Source: Microbacterium sp. 67-17
Lineage (GTDB): Bacteria; Actinomycetota; Actinomycetes; Actinomycetales; Microbacteriaceae
Direction of reading: 5' to 3'
DNA: 64,000 nt
Assembly (NCBI RefSeq): GCF_001898325.1
Contig: NZ_MKTR01000002.1
Coordinates: 1-64,000, forward strand
Below the pieces are notes generated by a model. The model searched no databases and had not been told where the DNA came from. It worked only from the letters and a program-made list of their open reading frames with translations. The stretch's first letter is position 1. Each line of letters begins with the position of its first letter. A program made the position numbers and the translations under genes. Below, piece by piece: positions 8,420 to 17,368 of this stretch.

Positions 8420-9523
8420 GTGACCGACCCCGACCCGATCCCCGTTCGCGTACGCCCCGCGATCGCGGCCCTGCCGCCCTACAAGCAGGGTCGGCAGGCG
8501 GCTCCCGACGCATTCAAGCTCTCGAGCAACGAGAACCCCTACGACCCGCTTCCCGGCGTCATCGACGCGATCCGCGCGGTGACCGCGGTCAACCGCTACC
8601 CCGACGCGAGCGCGGCGCGGCTGCGCGACCGACTCGCCGCCGAATACGGCGTGAGCCCCGACGCCGTGCACATCGGCGCCGGAAGCGTCTCGCTCATCGC
8701 ACAACTCATCTCCGCGACAGCGGGCCCCGGCGACGAGGTGGTCTACGCATGGCGGTCGTTCGAGGCGTACCCGTCCCTGGTTGAGGTGTCGGGCGCGACA
8801 TCCGTGCGTGTTCCCCTCACCTCCGACGCGTGCCACGATCTGGCAGCGATGGCGGATGCCGTCACCGACCGCACCCGCATGATCCTGGTGTGCAGTCCCA
8901 ACAATCCGACCGGGCCCGTGGTCACGCAGTCCGCCTTCGACGACTTCGTCACCCGCGTGCCGGGTGACGTGCTCATCGTGCTCGACGAGGCGTACGCGGA
9001 GTTCGTGACCGCCCCGGAGGCGGTCGATGGAGTCCGCGTGCTGCAGGCCGGGCATCCGAATATCGTCGTGCTTCGGACCTTCTCCAAGGCGTACGGCCTC
9101 GCAGGACTTCGCGTGGGCTACGGGATTGGTCATCCGCGGGTGCTGGATGCCGCGCGCAGCACCGCCATCCCGCTCTCTGTCACCGCCCACGCCGAAGAGG
9201 CCGCCCTCGCGAGCCTTGACGCGCGCGCCGAGTTGCTGGGGCGCGTCGCCGAGATCACCGAGCGCCGCGACGCGCTCGCGGCCGGTCTGCGCGAGCAAGG
9301 ATGGCGCGTGCCGGAAGCCCAAGGAAACTTCGTGTGGCTCGCCACCGGACCCGACACGCTTGCTGTTGCGAATGCCTTCCACGACGGCGGAATCGTCGCC
9401 CGACCGTTCGCGGGCGAGGGCATACGCATATCCGTCGGAGAGCATGAGTCTGTGGACAGAGTGCTACGGATCGCGGGTTCCGTTGTAGAGGACCTCCCGG
9501 AAGGGCACCCCGCGCGCGGGTAG
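8420..9523 (+). CDS. histidinol-phosphate/aromatic aminotransferase family
   Basis: 367-residue PLP-dependent class I/II aminotransferase of the HisC type. Visible family marks are KLSSNENP near the N terminus, NNPTGP, the DEAYAEF segment, the PLP-lysine motif [15 protein letters not shown] and a C-terminal IRISVGE arginine. Stand-alone HisC-like enzymes in actinobacteria may serve histidine synthesis or act as aromatic aminotransferases (HisC2/Pat); no his genes are nearby, so the latter is possible. GTG at 8420 lies 6 nt after TAAACT (8408-8413), indicating a leaderless mRNA. The E1 alpha gene follows with its own leaderless promoter. Confidence 0.85.
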   Translation: MTDPDPIPVRVRPAIAALPPYKQGRQAAPDAFKLSSNENPYDPLPGVIDAIRAVTAVNRYPDASAARLRDRLAAEYGVSPDAVHIGAGSVSLIAQLISATAGPGDEVVYAWRSFEAYPSLVEVSGATSVRVPLTSDACHDLAAMADAVTDRTRMILVCSPNNPTGPVVTQSAFDDFVTRVPGDVLIVLDEAYAEFVTAPEAVDGVRVLQAGHPNIVVLRTFSKAYGLAGLRVGYGIGHPRVLDAARSTAIPLSVTAHAEEAALASLDARAELLGRVAEITERRDALAAGLREQGWRVPEAQGNFVWLATGPDTLAVANAFHDGGIVARPFAGEGIRISVGEHESVDRVLRIAGSVVEDLPEGHPARG

Positions 9524-9533
9524 CGTAGGGACC

Positions 9534-10664
9534 GTGACCCAGCCAGAAGAACCTGAGCTCGTCCGCATCCTCGCCGCTGACGGCTCCCTCGCGCCCAATC
9601 CGGCAGCGGAGCCCTACCTCGATCTCGTGAACGGGCTCGCCGACTCCGACCTCGAGATGCTGTACCGCGACATGGTCGTGATCCGCGCGATCGACCGGCA
9701 GGCGACGAACCTCCAGCGCCAAGGCCAGCTTGCCTTGTGGCCACCGAGCCTCGGGCAAGAGGCGGCGCAGGTCGGCTCGGCTCGCGCGGCACGTCCGCAG
9801 GATCACCTCTTCCCCTCCTACCGCGAGCACGTCGTCACCCGCATCCGTGGTGTCGACCCGATCGGGATCATCAAGCTGATGCGCGGTCTCTCGCACGGCG
9901 GATGGGACCCGACAGATCCGGCCAACGGCAACACGCACATCTACACGCTCGTTCTCGGCGCCCAGACGCTGCACGCTACCGGCTACGGCATGGGTCTGGT
10001 CTTCGATGGACGCTGCGGCACGGGAGACCTGGACCGCGACGAGGCCGTCATCGTCTACTACGGTGACGGCGCCTCCAGCCAGGGCGATGTGCACGAGGCG
10101 ATGGTCTTCGCGGCCAGCTACCGCACACCCGAAGTCTTCTTCCTGCAGAACAACCACTGGGCCATCTCGGTGCCGGTGGCAACCCAGTCCCGCACGCCGC
10201 TCGTGCGGCGCGGCGAGGGCTACGGAATGCCGAGCATCCGCATTGACGGCAACGACGTGCTGGCCAGCTACGCCGTCACCCGGCGCGCGCTCGACGAGGC
10301 GCGCAGCGGCGAGGGGCCCCGTGCGATCGAGGCGATGACCTACCGGGTCGGGGCTCACACCACGAGCGACGACCCCACCAAGTACCGCACCTCCGAAGAG
10401 GAGCAGTCGTGGGCACAGCGGGACCCGATCGTACGCATGCGGGCCTTCCTTGAGAATCGCGGCGCCCCCTTCACCCTCTTCGACGAGGTGGATGCCGAGG
10501 CCGCCGCGGCTGCCGACGATCTGCGCGTCCGCACGAACGAGCTCGGCGGGCTCGAGCGCGACTCGATGTTCGCGCACGTCTACAGCGATCCGCACCCGCT
10601 CATGGACGAGCAGCGTCGCTGGCTCGCCGATTACGAGGCATCCTTCGAGGGAGGCACCCGATGA
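9534..10664 (+). CDS. 2-oxoacid dehydrogenase E1 component, alpha subunit
   Basis: 376-residue thiamine-diphosphate subunit of a pyruvate/branched-chain 2-oxoacid dehydrogenase complex. The ThDP-binding motif is visible: GDGASSQGDVHEA, with the NN about 30 residues later in FLQNNHWAIS. The phosphorylation-loop-like region YRVGAHTTSDDPTKYR is also present. GTG at 9534 is 7 nt after TAGCGT (9521-9526), so translation is probably leaderless. It overlaps E1 beta by 4 nt (ATGA). Whether the true substrate is pyruvate or branched-chain keto acids cannot be decided from this sequence. Confidence 0.92.
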   Translation: MTQPEEPELVRILAADGSLAPNPAAEPYLDLVNGLADSDLEMLYRDMVVIRAIDRQATNLQRQGQLALWPPSLGQEAAQVGSARAARPQDHLFPSYREHVVTRIRGVDPIGIIKLMRGLSHGGWDPTDPANGNTHIYTLVLGAQTLHATGYGMGLVFDGRCGTGDLDRDEAVIVYYGDGASSQGDVHEAMVFAASYRTPEVFFLQNNHWAISVPVATQSRTPLVRRGEGYGMPSIRIDGNDVLASYAVTRRALDEARSGEGPRAIEAMTYRVGAHTTSDDPTKYRTSEEEQSWAQRDPIVRMRAFLENRGAPFTLFDEVDAEAAAAADDLRVRTNELGGLERDSMFAHVYSDPHPLMDEQRRWLADYEASFEGGTR

Positions 10665-11692
10665 CCACTGTCTCGACCTCCACGGACCAGAAGCCCGCTG
10701 CGACGGCAGCTCCGGCATCCGGGCCCATGCCCCTCGGGCGAGCGCTCAACGCCGGCATGCGACAGGCTCTGGCCACGAATGACCGCGTCCTGCTCATGGG
10801 CGAAGACATCGGCAGGCTCGGCGGTGTCTTCCGCGTGACCGAGGGCCTGCAGGCCGAGTTCGGAGAGCGCCGCGTGCTCGATACGCCGCTGGCCGAGTCC
10901 GGCATCGTTGGCACCGCAATCGGGTTGGCGATGGCCGGATTCCGACCGGTCTGTGAGATCCAGTTCGACGGGTTCGTCTTCCCCGCGTTCGATCAGATCA
11001 CCTCGCAGCTGGCCAAGATGACCAACCGCCTTGAGGGTGCGGTGCCGATGCCTGTCGTCATCCGCATCCCCTACGGCGGTCACATCGGCGCGATCGAGCA
11101 CCACCAGGAGAGCCCCGAGGCCTACTTCACGCACACGCCGGGCCTGCGAGTGGTCAGCCCCGCGACCGCGGGAGATGCGTACTGGATGATCCAGGAAGCG
11201 ATCGCGTCGAATGATCCGGTGATCTTCCTCGAGCCCAAGAGCGCGTACTGGCAGAAGGGGGAGGTCGATACGACCGCTCCGGCGCTCCCGCTCCACGCCT
11301 CTCGCGTCGTTCGCCGCGGCACCGACGTGACCCTCGTCGGCCACGGCGCGATGGTCGGCACCCTGCTGCAGGCTGCGGCGCTTGCCGAGTCCGAGGGGAC
11401 CAGCTGCGAGGTCGTCGACCTCCGTTCGCTCTCGCCGGTGGACTATGGGCCCATCCTCGATTCGGTCCGGCGCACGGGCCGCATGGTCTACGCGCAGGAG
11501 GCCCCGGGCTTCACGAGCCTCGGCAGCGAGATCGCCGCTACCGTGACCGAGCGCGCGTTCTTTTCGCTCGAGGCTCCCGTGCTGCGGGTGTCGGCGTTCG
11601 ACACCCCGTTCCCGCCCGCCAAGCTCGAGGGCACGTACCTGCCGGATGCCGACCGCATCCTCGAAGCCGTCGACCGCGCCCTCGCCTACTGA
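10661..11692 (+). CDS. 2-oxoacid dehydrogenase E1 component, beta subunit
   Basis: 343-residue partner of E1 alpha in the alpha2beta2 decarboxylase that passes an acyl group to the E2 lipoyl arm. Family features are visible: [38 protein letters not shown] and the C-terminal transketolase region with FDTPFPP. The N-terminal 22 residues are a low-complexity extension. Translation is coupled to E1 alpha by the ATGA overlap. The E2 gene follows 19 nt later. Confidence 0.93.
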   Translation: MTTVSTSTDQKPAATAAPASGPMPLGRALNAGMRQALATNDRVLLMGEDIGRLGGVFRVTEGLQAEFGERRVLDTPLAESGIVGTAIGLAMAGFRPVCEIQFDGFVFPAFDQITSQLAKMTNRLEGAVPMPVVIRIPYGGHIGAIEHHQESPEAYFTHTPGLRVVSPATAGDAYWMIQEAIASNDPVIFLEPKSAYWQKGEVDTTAPALPLHASRVVRRGTDVTLVGHGAMVGTLLQAAALAESEGTSCEVVDLRSLSPVDYGPILDSVRRTGRMVYAQEAPGFTSLGSEIAATVTERAFFSLEAPVLRVSAFDTPFPPAKLEGTYLPDADRILEAVDRALAY

Positions 11693-11711
11693 GCGCCGCG
11701 AAAGGACCGAG

Positions 11712-13094
11712 ATGAGCACGCAGACCTTCGTTCTCCCCGATGTGGGGGAGGGCCTGACCGAGGCCGAGATCGTCACCTGGAAGGTCGCCGCCGGCGATTC
11801 CGTCCAGGTCAACGACGTGCTCGTCGAGATCGAGACCGCGAAATCCCTTGTCGAGCTGCCCTCGCCGTTCGCCGGCACGGTGGGTCAGACGCTGGTCGAG
11901 GAGGGCGTGACCGTCGCCGTCGGTACCCCGATCGTCACGATCGAGGCCGCCTCCGCCGATGCTCCGCTGTCGCAAACTGACGGTTCCGGCGCCGGCGAGT
12001 CGCACTCTGTGACAGCGGAAGCAGACGGGGCCGAGGGCGGCGGCGCCGTGCTCGTCGGATACGGGACCGGAGGGCACGTTACGTCGCGACGCCGCAAGCC
12101 GGCCGAGCGGCCGGTGACGGCATCCGTCGGGGTCATCGCCAAGCCGCCGATCCGCAAGCTCGCGCGCGATCTCGGTGTCGATCTTGCCGCCGTGACGCCG
12201 TCGGGCGAGGCCGGCGAAGTCACCCGTGAGGACGTGGTGAAACACGCCTCGCAGGCCAGCGTCTTCCGCAACATCGAGACTCCCGACTGGCCCGAGGTGC
12301 GCGAGGAGACGATCGCCGTTGCGCCGGCAGCGGCATCCGCGCCCCCCGCCCCGAACGGGGTGGCATCTCCCTTCGCACAGGCGGCGGGCCGGGTCGAGTC
12401 GATCCCGGTCAAGGGTGTGCGCAAGGCTACGTCGACGGCGATGGTGCAGTCCGCGTACTCCGCGCCGCACGTGTCGGTGTGGACGGATGTCGACGCGACG
12501 CGCACGATGGAGCTCGTCAAGCGGCTGAAAGCCTCCCCCGACTTCGCCGATGTCAAGGTCTCTCCGCTGCTGATCATGGCGCGCGCCGTCATCTGGGCGG
12601 TGCGCCGAACGCCGATGGTCAACGCTGCCTGGGTTGACGGCGATGCCGACGGCGGAGCCCAGATCAGCGTGCGGCACTACGTCAACCTCGGGATCGCTGC
12701 GGCAACCCCGCGCGGGCTTCTGGTTCCCAACATCAAGGATGCGCAAGACCTCAACATGCGCGAGCTCGCCCGGGCGCTTGAGAAGCTCACGCTCACGGCG
12801 CGCGAGGGCAAGACCACCCCCGCTGACCAGCAGGGCGGCACGATCACGATCACGAACATCGGGGTGTTCGGGATGGATGCCGGAACCCCGATCATCAATC
12901 CCGGTGAGTCGGGCATCGTCGCGATGGGCACGATCCGGCAAAAGCCCTGGGTCGTGGACGGTGAGGTGCGTCCGCGCTATGTCACCACCGTCTCGGGCTC
13001 GTTCGATCACCGGGTCATCGACGGCGACGGGATGAGCCGCTTCATCGCCGATGTCGCGTCGATCCTCGAGGAGCCCGCACTCCTGCTCGACTGA
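11712..13094 (+). CDS. 2-oxoacid dehydrogenase E2, dihydrolipoamide acyltransferase
   Basis: 460-residue E2 core of the complex. One N-terminal lipoyl domain carries the lipoylated Lys in [13 protein letters not shown]. An Ala/Glu-rich linker follows, then a peripheral subunit-binding domain ([14 protein letters not shown]) and the acyltransferase domain ending with the catalytic [14 protein letters not shown] at 11712 follows a GAAAGGACCGAG ribosome-binding region. No E3 (lipoamide dehydrogenase) gene is present, so the complex would borrow it from elsewhere. A short GC hairpin sits on the stop codon. Confidence 0.94.
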   Translation: MSTQTFVLPDVGEGLTEAEIVTWKVAAGDSVQVNDVLVEIETAKSLVELPSPFAGTVGQTLVEEGVTVAVGTPIVTIEAASADAPLSQTDGSGAGESHSVTAEADGAEGGGAVLVGYGTGGHVTSRRRKPAERPVTASVGVIAKPPIRKLARDLGVDLAAVTPSGEAGEVTREDVVKHASQASVFRNIETPDWPEVREETIAVAPAAASAPPAPNGVASPFAQAAGRVESIPVKGVRKATSTAMVQSAYSAPHVSVWTDVDATRTMELVKRLKASPDFADVKVSPLLIMARAVIWAVRRTPMVNAAWVDGDADGGAQISVRHYVNLGIAAATPRGLLVPNIKDAQDLNMRELARALEKLTLTAREGKTTPADQQGGTITITNIGVFGMDAGTPIINPGESGIVAMGTIRQKPWVVDGEVRPRYVTTVSGSFDHRVIDGDGMSRFIADVASILEEPALLLD

Positions 13095-13115
13095 CGGCTC
13101 GGGCCGCGCCGTCAG
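13091..13115 (+). terminator. weak hairpin at the end of the E2 gene
   Basis: CTGACGGC at 13091-13098 pairs perfectly with GCCGTCAG at 13108-13115 around a 9-nt loop, starting at the E2 stop codon. There is no U tract, so it may only attenuate or protect the 3' end. Confidence 0.35.
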
Positions 13116-13139
13116 GCATGTGGTCGGCGTCTTCTCGTT

Positions 13140-13168
13140 TTGATAATGATTCTCACCTCCGTTATCGT
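13140..13168 (+). promoter_or_regulatory. Zur box inside the znuA promoter
   Basis: TGATAATGATTCTCA at 13141-13155 is a near-perfect 7-1-7 palindrome (TGAnAAT-n-ATTnTCA), the usual actinobacterial Zur operator form. A promoter can be read as TTGATA (13140-13145), a 17-bp spacer and TATCGT (13163-13168), ending 7 nt before the znuA ATG. A repressor on the box would cover the -35 element and half of the spacer. The transcript would be leaderless. The Zur assignment rests on the box sequence and on zur lying three genes downstream. Confidence 0.85.
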
Positions 13169-13175
13169 TGTCGAT

Positions 13176-14156
13176 ATGACGACCCGACGACTTTCCACCC
13201 TGCTCGCGCTCGGCGCGGCATCCGCCCTCACCCTCACGGCCTGCGCCGGTACGGGCGGAACATCGGAGACCTCGGTCCCGGATGCCGCCACGCTGAGCGT
13301 CGTCGCGTCAACCAACGTCTACGGCCAGATCGCCGAGGAGATCGGCGGTGACGCGGTCACGGTCACCTCGATCATCGCCTCAGCTGCTCAGGACCCGCAC
13401 GAGTTCGAGCCGACAGCCCAAGACCAGCTCACGGTCTCGGAAGCCGACCTCATCATCGAGAACGGCGGCGGCTACGACGGCTTCATGGACGCGATGATCG
13501 AGGCGAGTGGCACGACTGCCCCGGTCATTACTGCTGCCACGTTCAACCACGACTACCCGGGTGAGGACGGCGCAGCGGAAACCGAAGACGCTCACGCCGA
13601 TGAGGACGGTCACGACCACGCGCACATCGAGGGATTCAACGAGCACGTCTGGTACGACCCGCACACGATGGAGCACCTCGCCGAAGCCATTGCCGATGAG
13701 CTCTCGACGCTCGACCCCGACAACGCTGACCTCTTCGAGACCAACGCCGCAGCCTTCATCGACCAGATCGCCGGACTGGAGGCATCCCTCGACGAGATCT
13801 CGGCAGCCCACGCGGGCGAAGGGGTGTTCGTCACCGAGCCCGTTCCCGTCTACCTGATCGTGGCGGCAGGGCTCGAGAACCTCACCCCCGAGGCCTTCAG
13901 TGAGGCCGTCGAGGAGGGGCAGGACGTGCCCCCCGCAACTCTGCTCGAGGCGCTGGGCATCGTGGAAGACGGCTCTGTCAAGGTCGTCATCGCGAACGCG
14001 CAGACTGGTGGAGCAGAGACCACGCAGATCATCGATACCGCAACCGCGCAGGCAATCCCGGTTCTGGAGTTCACGGAGACCCTTCCGGAGGGCCAGACTT
14101 ACATCTCGTGGATGCAGCAGAACATCGCGGAGCTCGCGGACGCGCTCGGCGCGTGA
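13176..14156 (+). CDS. znuA: zinc ABC transporter substrate-binding lipoprotein
   Basis: 326-residue cluster A-I metal-binding protein that captures Zn2+ (or Mn2+) outside the membrane. Signal peptide and lipobox LTAC (Cys 23) anchor it. HEFEPT carries the first metal ligand His. A His/Asp/Glu-rich loop (residues about 140-155, with DGHDHAHIEG) is typical of zinc rather than manganese binders, and NEHVWYDPHTM follows. ATG at 13176 is chosen because the -10 hexamer lies 7 nt upstream. Its stop overlaps the GTG of znuC, so expression is coupled and presumably Zur-controlled. Confidence 0.92.
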   Translation: MTTRRLSTLLALGAASALTLTACAGTGGTSETSVPDAATLSVVASTNVYGQIAEEIGGDAVTVTSIIASAAQDPHEFEPTAQDQLTVSEADLIIENGGGYDGFMDAMIEASGTTAPVITAATFNHDYPGEDGAAETEDAHADEDGHDHAHIEGFNEHVWYDPHTMEHLAEAIADELSTLDPDNADLFETNAAAFIDQIAGLEASLDEISAAHAGEGVFVTEPVPVYLIVAAGLENLTPEAFSEAVEEGQDVPPATLLEALGIVEDGSVKVVIANAQTGGAETTQIIDTATAQAIPVLEFTETLPEGQTYISWMQQNIAELADALGA

Positions 14157-15001
14157 GCTCCAGCGCGACCTCGGACGCCCAGCCGCCGCTCCGCATCCGC
14201 GGAGCGGCGCTGCGCCGTGGCGAGCGGGAACTGTGGGCCGGGCTCGACCTCGACGTCGAACCCGGCGAGTTCATCGCGGTCCTCGGGCCCAGCGGCTCTG
14301 GCAAGACGACGCTGCTGCGCGCCATCCTGGGCCTTGAGCACCTGAGCGCCGGGACCATCGAGACCGCCGGCCGCCGGGTCGAGCGCCGGGGCAACCGGCA
14401 CATCGGTTATGTGCCCCAGCAGCGCCCCCTTCCGCCCGAAACCGCGCTACGGGGTCGGGACCTCGTGACCCTCGGTGTCACCGGCCACAAGTTCGGCTTC
14501 AGCCTCCCGCGCCGGCGTGAGCGCGACCGGGTCGACGCGTTGGTGGCAGACGTCGGTGCCGAAGGGTTCGCCGACCGGCCCGTCGGTGAACTGTCCGGGG
14601 GCGAGCAGCAGCGGCTGCGCATCGGGCAGGCGATCGCCGACGACCCCGGCCTGCTGCTGTGCGATGAGCCGCTGACGAGCCTCGACCTTGCCAACCAACA
14701 GGCGATCGTGGCGCTCATCGATCGGCACCGGCGCGAGCGCGGCACCGGCGTGCTCTTCGTCACGCATGACATCAACCCCGTCCTCGACGTCGTGGATCGC
14801 ATCCTCTACATCGCCGGGGGCCGGTTCACGCTCGGAAAGCCCGACGAGGTCTTGCAGACGAGCGTTCTCAGCGACCTCTACGGCGCTCCCGTCGCTGTGC
14901 TGCGCGCCGGCGACCGGCTCGTCGTCGTCGGCGCGCCGGATGCCGAGGTCTCACACCATCACCACCACGACGGCGACGAACTCGGTGGGGTGCACGCATG
15001 A
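14153..15001 (+). CDS. znuC: zinc ABC transporter ATP-binding protein
   Basis: 282-residue ABC ATPase that powers the metal importer. Walker A GPSGSGKT (residues 45-52), signature LSGGEQQRL, Walker B LLLCDEP and the switch His in FVTHD are all intact. The C terminus has a run of five His followed by acidic residues (SHHHHHDGDE), unusual for the subunit and possibly a zinc-sensing or storage tail. GTG at 14153 overlaps the znuA stop; its own stop overlaps the ATG of znuB. Confidence 0.9.
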   Translation: MSSSATSDAQPPLRIRGAALRRGERELWAGLDLDVEPGEFIAVLGPSGSGKTTLLRAILGLEHLSAGTIETAGRRVERRGNRHIGYVPQQRPLPPETALRGRDLVTLGVTGHKFGFSLPRRRERDRVDALVADVGAEGFADRPVGELSGGEQQRLRIGQAIADDPGLLLCDEPLTSLDLANQQAIVALIDRHRRERGTGVLFVTHDINPVLDVVDRILYIAGGRFTLGKPDEVLQTSVLSDLYGAPVAVLRAGDRLVVVGAPDAEVSHHHHHDGDELGGVHA

Positions 15002-15864
15002 ACTGGTCTGACATCGGTGACGCCATGTTCGGGGGGGTGGCCGACTACGGTGCGATCCTCGCGTTGGTCTCGAACTCGGTCATCGCAGGCGCCGTGCTGG
15101 GCCTGGTCGGAGGCCTCGTCGGCGTCTTCGTGATGCAGCGCGACATGGCTTTCGCCGTCCACGGCATCAGCGAGCTCTCGTTCGCGGGCGCCGCGTTCGC
15201 GCTCCTGATCGGCTGGGATGTCGTGACCGGGTCGATCGTGGGCTCGCTCATCGCCGCCGGCCTCATCGGATGGCTCGGCGCCCGCGCCCGCGACCGCAAC
15301 TCGTTCATCGGCGTGCTCATGCCGTTCGGCCTGGGCCTGGGCATCCTGTTTCTGTCGCTCTACAGCGGGCGCAGCGCCAACCGCTTCAGCCTGCTGACGG
15401 GGCAGATCGTCTCGGTGCAGAACGCCCAGCTCGGGTGGTTGATCGCGATCAGCATCCTGGTTCTTCTCGGACTGCTCTTCATCTGGCGCCCCCTGCGCTT
15501 CGACTCCCTCGACCCGCAGTCCGCGGCAGCGCGCGGTGTGCCGGTCACGGCCGTCTCGCTCGGGTTCATGCTGCTGCTCGGGCTGATCGTCGCCGTGGCG
15601 ATCCACATCATCGGTGCGCTGCTGGTCATGGCGTTGCTGGTGACCCCCGCCGCCGCGGCCATGCGGATCGCCTCCGGTCCGTGGAGTGTTCCGCTGCTGG
15701 CGGCAGGGTTCGGATTCGTCTCGGCAGTGGGCGGCATCCTGTTGGCCATTGCCGGCACGCTCCCGGTGAGCCCCTACATCACGACCATCTCCTTCCTCAT
15801 CTACCTCGTCTGCCGCCTGGTCGGGGGACGCCGCGGTCGGGTGACACGGGAGCGGATCGCGTGA
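14998..15864 (+). CDS. znuB: zinc ABC transporter permease
   Basis: 288-residue ABC-3 family permease with about eight transmembrane helices forming the membrane channel of the ZnuABC importer. Family-typical segments include MQRDMAFAVHGISELSFAGAA and DPQSAAARGVPV. It overlaps znuC by 4 nt (ATGA). The zur gene begins 54 nt downstream from its own leaderless promoter, so operon readthrough plus separate zur transcription are both possible. Confidence 0.92.
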   Translation: MNWSDIGDAMFGGVADYGAILALVSNSVIAGAVLGLVGGLVGVFVMQRDMAFAVHGISELSFAGAAFALLIGWDVVTGSIVGSLIAAGLIGWLGARARDRNSFIGVLMPFGLGLGILFLSLYSGRSANRFSLLTGQIVSVQNAQLGWLIAISILVLLGLLFIWRPLRFDSLDPQSAAARGVPVTAVSLGFMLLLGLIVAVAIHIIGALLVMALLVTPAAAAMRIASGPWSVPLLAAGFGFVSAVGGILLAIAGTLPVSPYITTISFLIYLVCRLVGGRRGRVTRERIA

Positions 15865-15905
15865 GGACTCGCACCTACTCCCAGCCCGCGCCGAACCTGG
15901 GTCGA

Positions 15906-15911
15906 TAGACT
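15906..15911 (+). promoter_or_regulatory. -10 element of a leaderless zur promoter
   Basis: TAGACT lies 7 nt before the zur ATG, the usual spacing for leaderless actinobacterial transcripts. No convincing -35 box and no Zur box are visible here, so zur may be constitutive. Confidence 0.6.
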
Positions 15912-15918
15912 CCCGGCC

Positions 15919-16344
15919 ATGGCGCAACGCAATACCTGGCAACGCGAACGCGTGCGCACGGCGCTGGGCGACGCCCCCGGCTTCATCAGTGCCCAGTCGC
16001 TTCATGCAGTCCTTCGCGACGAAGACACCGGGATCGGCCTGGCGACCGTTTACCGCGCTCTGGCGAGTCTCGCCGACGAGGGCGCAGCCGACACGCTGCA
16101 CGGCCCCGACGGCGAAAGCCTCTACCGTGCATGTGCAACCTCGGGGCACCACCACCACCTGATCTGTCGCTCGTGCGGGGCGACAGTGGAGATCGCAGCG
16201 ACCCCCGTCGAGCAGTGGGCGCGGTCGGTCGCCGAACAGCACGGCTACACGGATGCCGAGCATGTCGTCGACATCTTCGGGCGCTGCCCCGAATGCACGG
16301 CGCGCGCCCGCGCGGCATCCGGCGATGGGAACCGTGCGCGCTGA
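15919..16344 (+). CDS. zur: Fur-family zinc uptake regulator
   Basis: 141-residue Fur-superfamily repressor. It has a winged helix (about residues 5-75, recognition region GLATVYRALASL) and a dimerisation domain with the metal motifs HHHHLICRSC and FGRCPEC, whose two CxxC pairs form the structural zinc site. Position beside znuACB and a Zur box at the operon head identifies it as Zur rather than Fur. With zinc bound it should repress znuACB and other zinc-saving genes. The start ATG is supported by TAGACT 7 nt upstream. The next gene overlaps its end by 20 nt. Confidence 0.9.
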   Translation: MAQRNTWQRERVRTALGDAPGFISAQSLHAVLRDEDTGIGLATVYRALASLADEGAADTLHGPDGESLYRACATSGHHHHLICRSCGATVEIAATPVEQWARSVAEQHGYTDAEHVVDIFGRCPECTARARAASGDGNRAR

Positions 16345-17368
16345 CGCGCCGGTGACCGATCGCGCGCGCGCGGGGGGCGCGAGCCCGGGTGCCCGGGCAG
16401 CGGTCGGCGTCGGAATCGGCATCCTCTTCATCGCGATCCTGGTCGCGATCGACCTTCTGTCTCCGTCGCTGTTCACCTCACCCCTGTCGACGCGAGCGCA
16501 GGACGGTCTGACCCTCGCGATCAGCGTCCTGATCGAGTCACTGCCGTTCGTGGTGCTCGGTGTGGTGCTCTCGATCGTCGTGCAGGTCTGGATCCCGCCA
16601 GGGGTTCTCGAGCGATGGATGCCGCGCACGCCGTGGCTGCGGCGCGGCGTGCTCTCCCTCCTCGGCATGTTCATCCCGGTATGCGAGTGCGGCAACGTCC
16701 CGTTCGCACGCGGCCTGCTGATGCGCGGGTTCACGGTGCCTGAGACATTGACCTTCCTCATCGCGGCGCCGATCGTGAACCCGATCGTGATCATCACGAC
16801 TCATCAGGCTTTCGGCTTCAGCGACGGCATCCTGGTGGCGCGCCTGGTGGGAGGGTTCCTGATCGCCAACCTGCTCGGCTGGCTCTACAGTCGGCATCCG
16901 AGCCCCGACGCCTTGCTGACCGACCGGTTCCGCGACACGTGCGAACTGGTCACGCACGAGCCCGGCGGCAAGGGACGCCGAAGCCTCGCCCAGCTGGTCA
17001 TCGAACTGCGCGCCGTCATGCCCGCGCTCATCATCGGGTCCGCCATCGCCGGAGCGGTGCAGGTGCTCATCCCGCGGGACGTGTTGCTGGCGATCGGGTC
17101 CAACCCCGCACTGTCGATCGTCGCCATGATCGCTCTCGCGATGGTCGTCTCGATCTGCTCCAACGTCGACTCGTTCTTTGCGCTCTCGTTCGCCTCGACC
17201 TTCACTCCCGGTTCGATCGTCGCCTTCCTCCTGGTCGGGCCTCTCGTCGATGTGAAGATGCTCGCCCTGCTGCGCACGACCTTCACGACCCGCACCCTCG
17301 TCGGGATCGTCGTAGTCGTCGTTCTGTCGGCCTTCGCCATGGGGACGGTGGTGAACCTTCTTGCCTAG
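16325..17368 (+). CDS. putative metal permease (DUF318/ArsP_1 family)
   Basis: 347-residue integral membrane protein with about eight transmembrane helices. The motif FIPVCECGNVPFARGL, with its paired Cys, and APIVNPIVI are hallmarks of the ArsP_1/DUF318 permease family (B. subtilis YcgR-type). Its C terminus overlaps the next gene, a TIGR03943/DUF1980 protein, which is the usual partner. The gene begins inside zur and is likely part of the zinc block; divalent metal or metalloid transport is inferred from context. ATG at 16325 is chosen; GTGs at 16334 and 16352 are alternatives. Confidence 0.75.
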   Translation: MGTVRADAPVTDRARAGGASPGARAAVGVGIGILFIAILVAIDLLSPSLFTSPLSTRAQDGLTLAISVLIESLPFVVLGVVLSIVVQVWIPPGVLERWMPRTPWLRRGVLSLLGMFIPVCECGNVPFARGLLMRGFTVPETLTFLIAAPIVNPIVIITTHQAFGFSDGILVARLVGGFLIANLLGWLYSRHPSPDALLTDRFRDTCELVTHEPGGKGRRSLAQLVIELRAVMPALIIGSAIAGAVQVLIPRDVLLAIGSNPALSIVAMIALAMVVSICSNVDSFFALSFASTFTPGSIVAFLLVGPLVDVKMLALLRTTFTTRTLVGIVVVVVLSAFAMGTVVNLLA

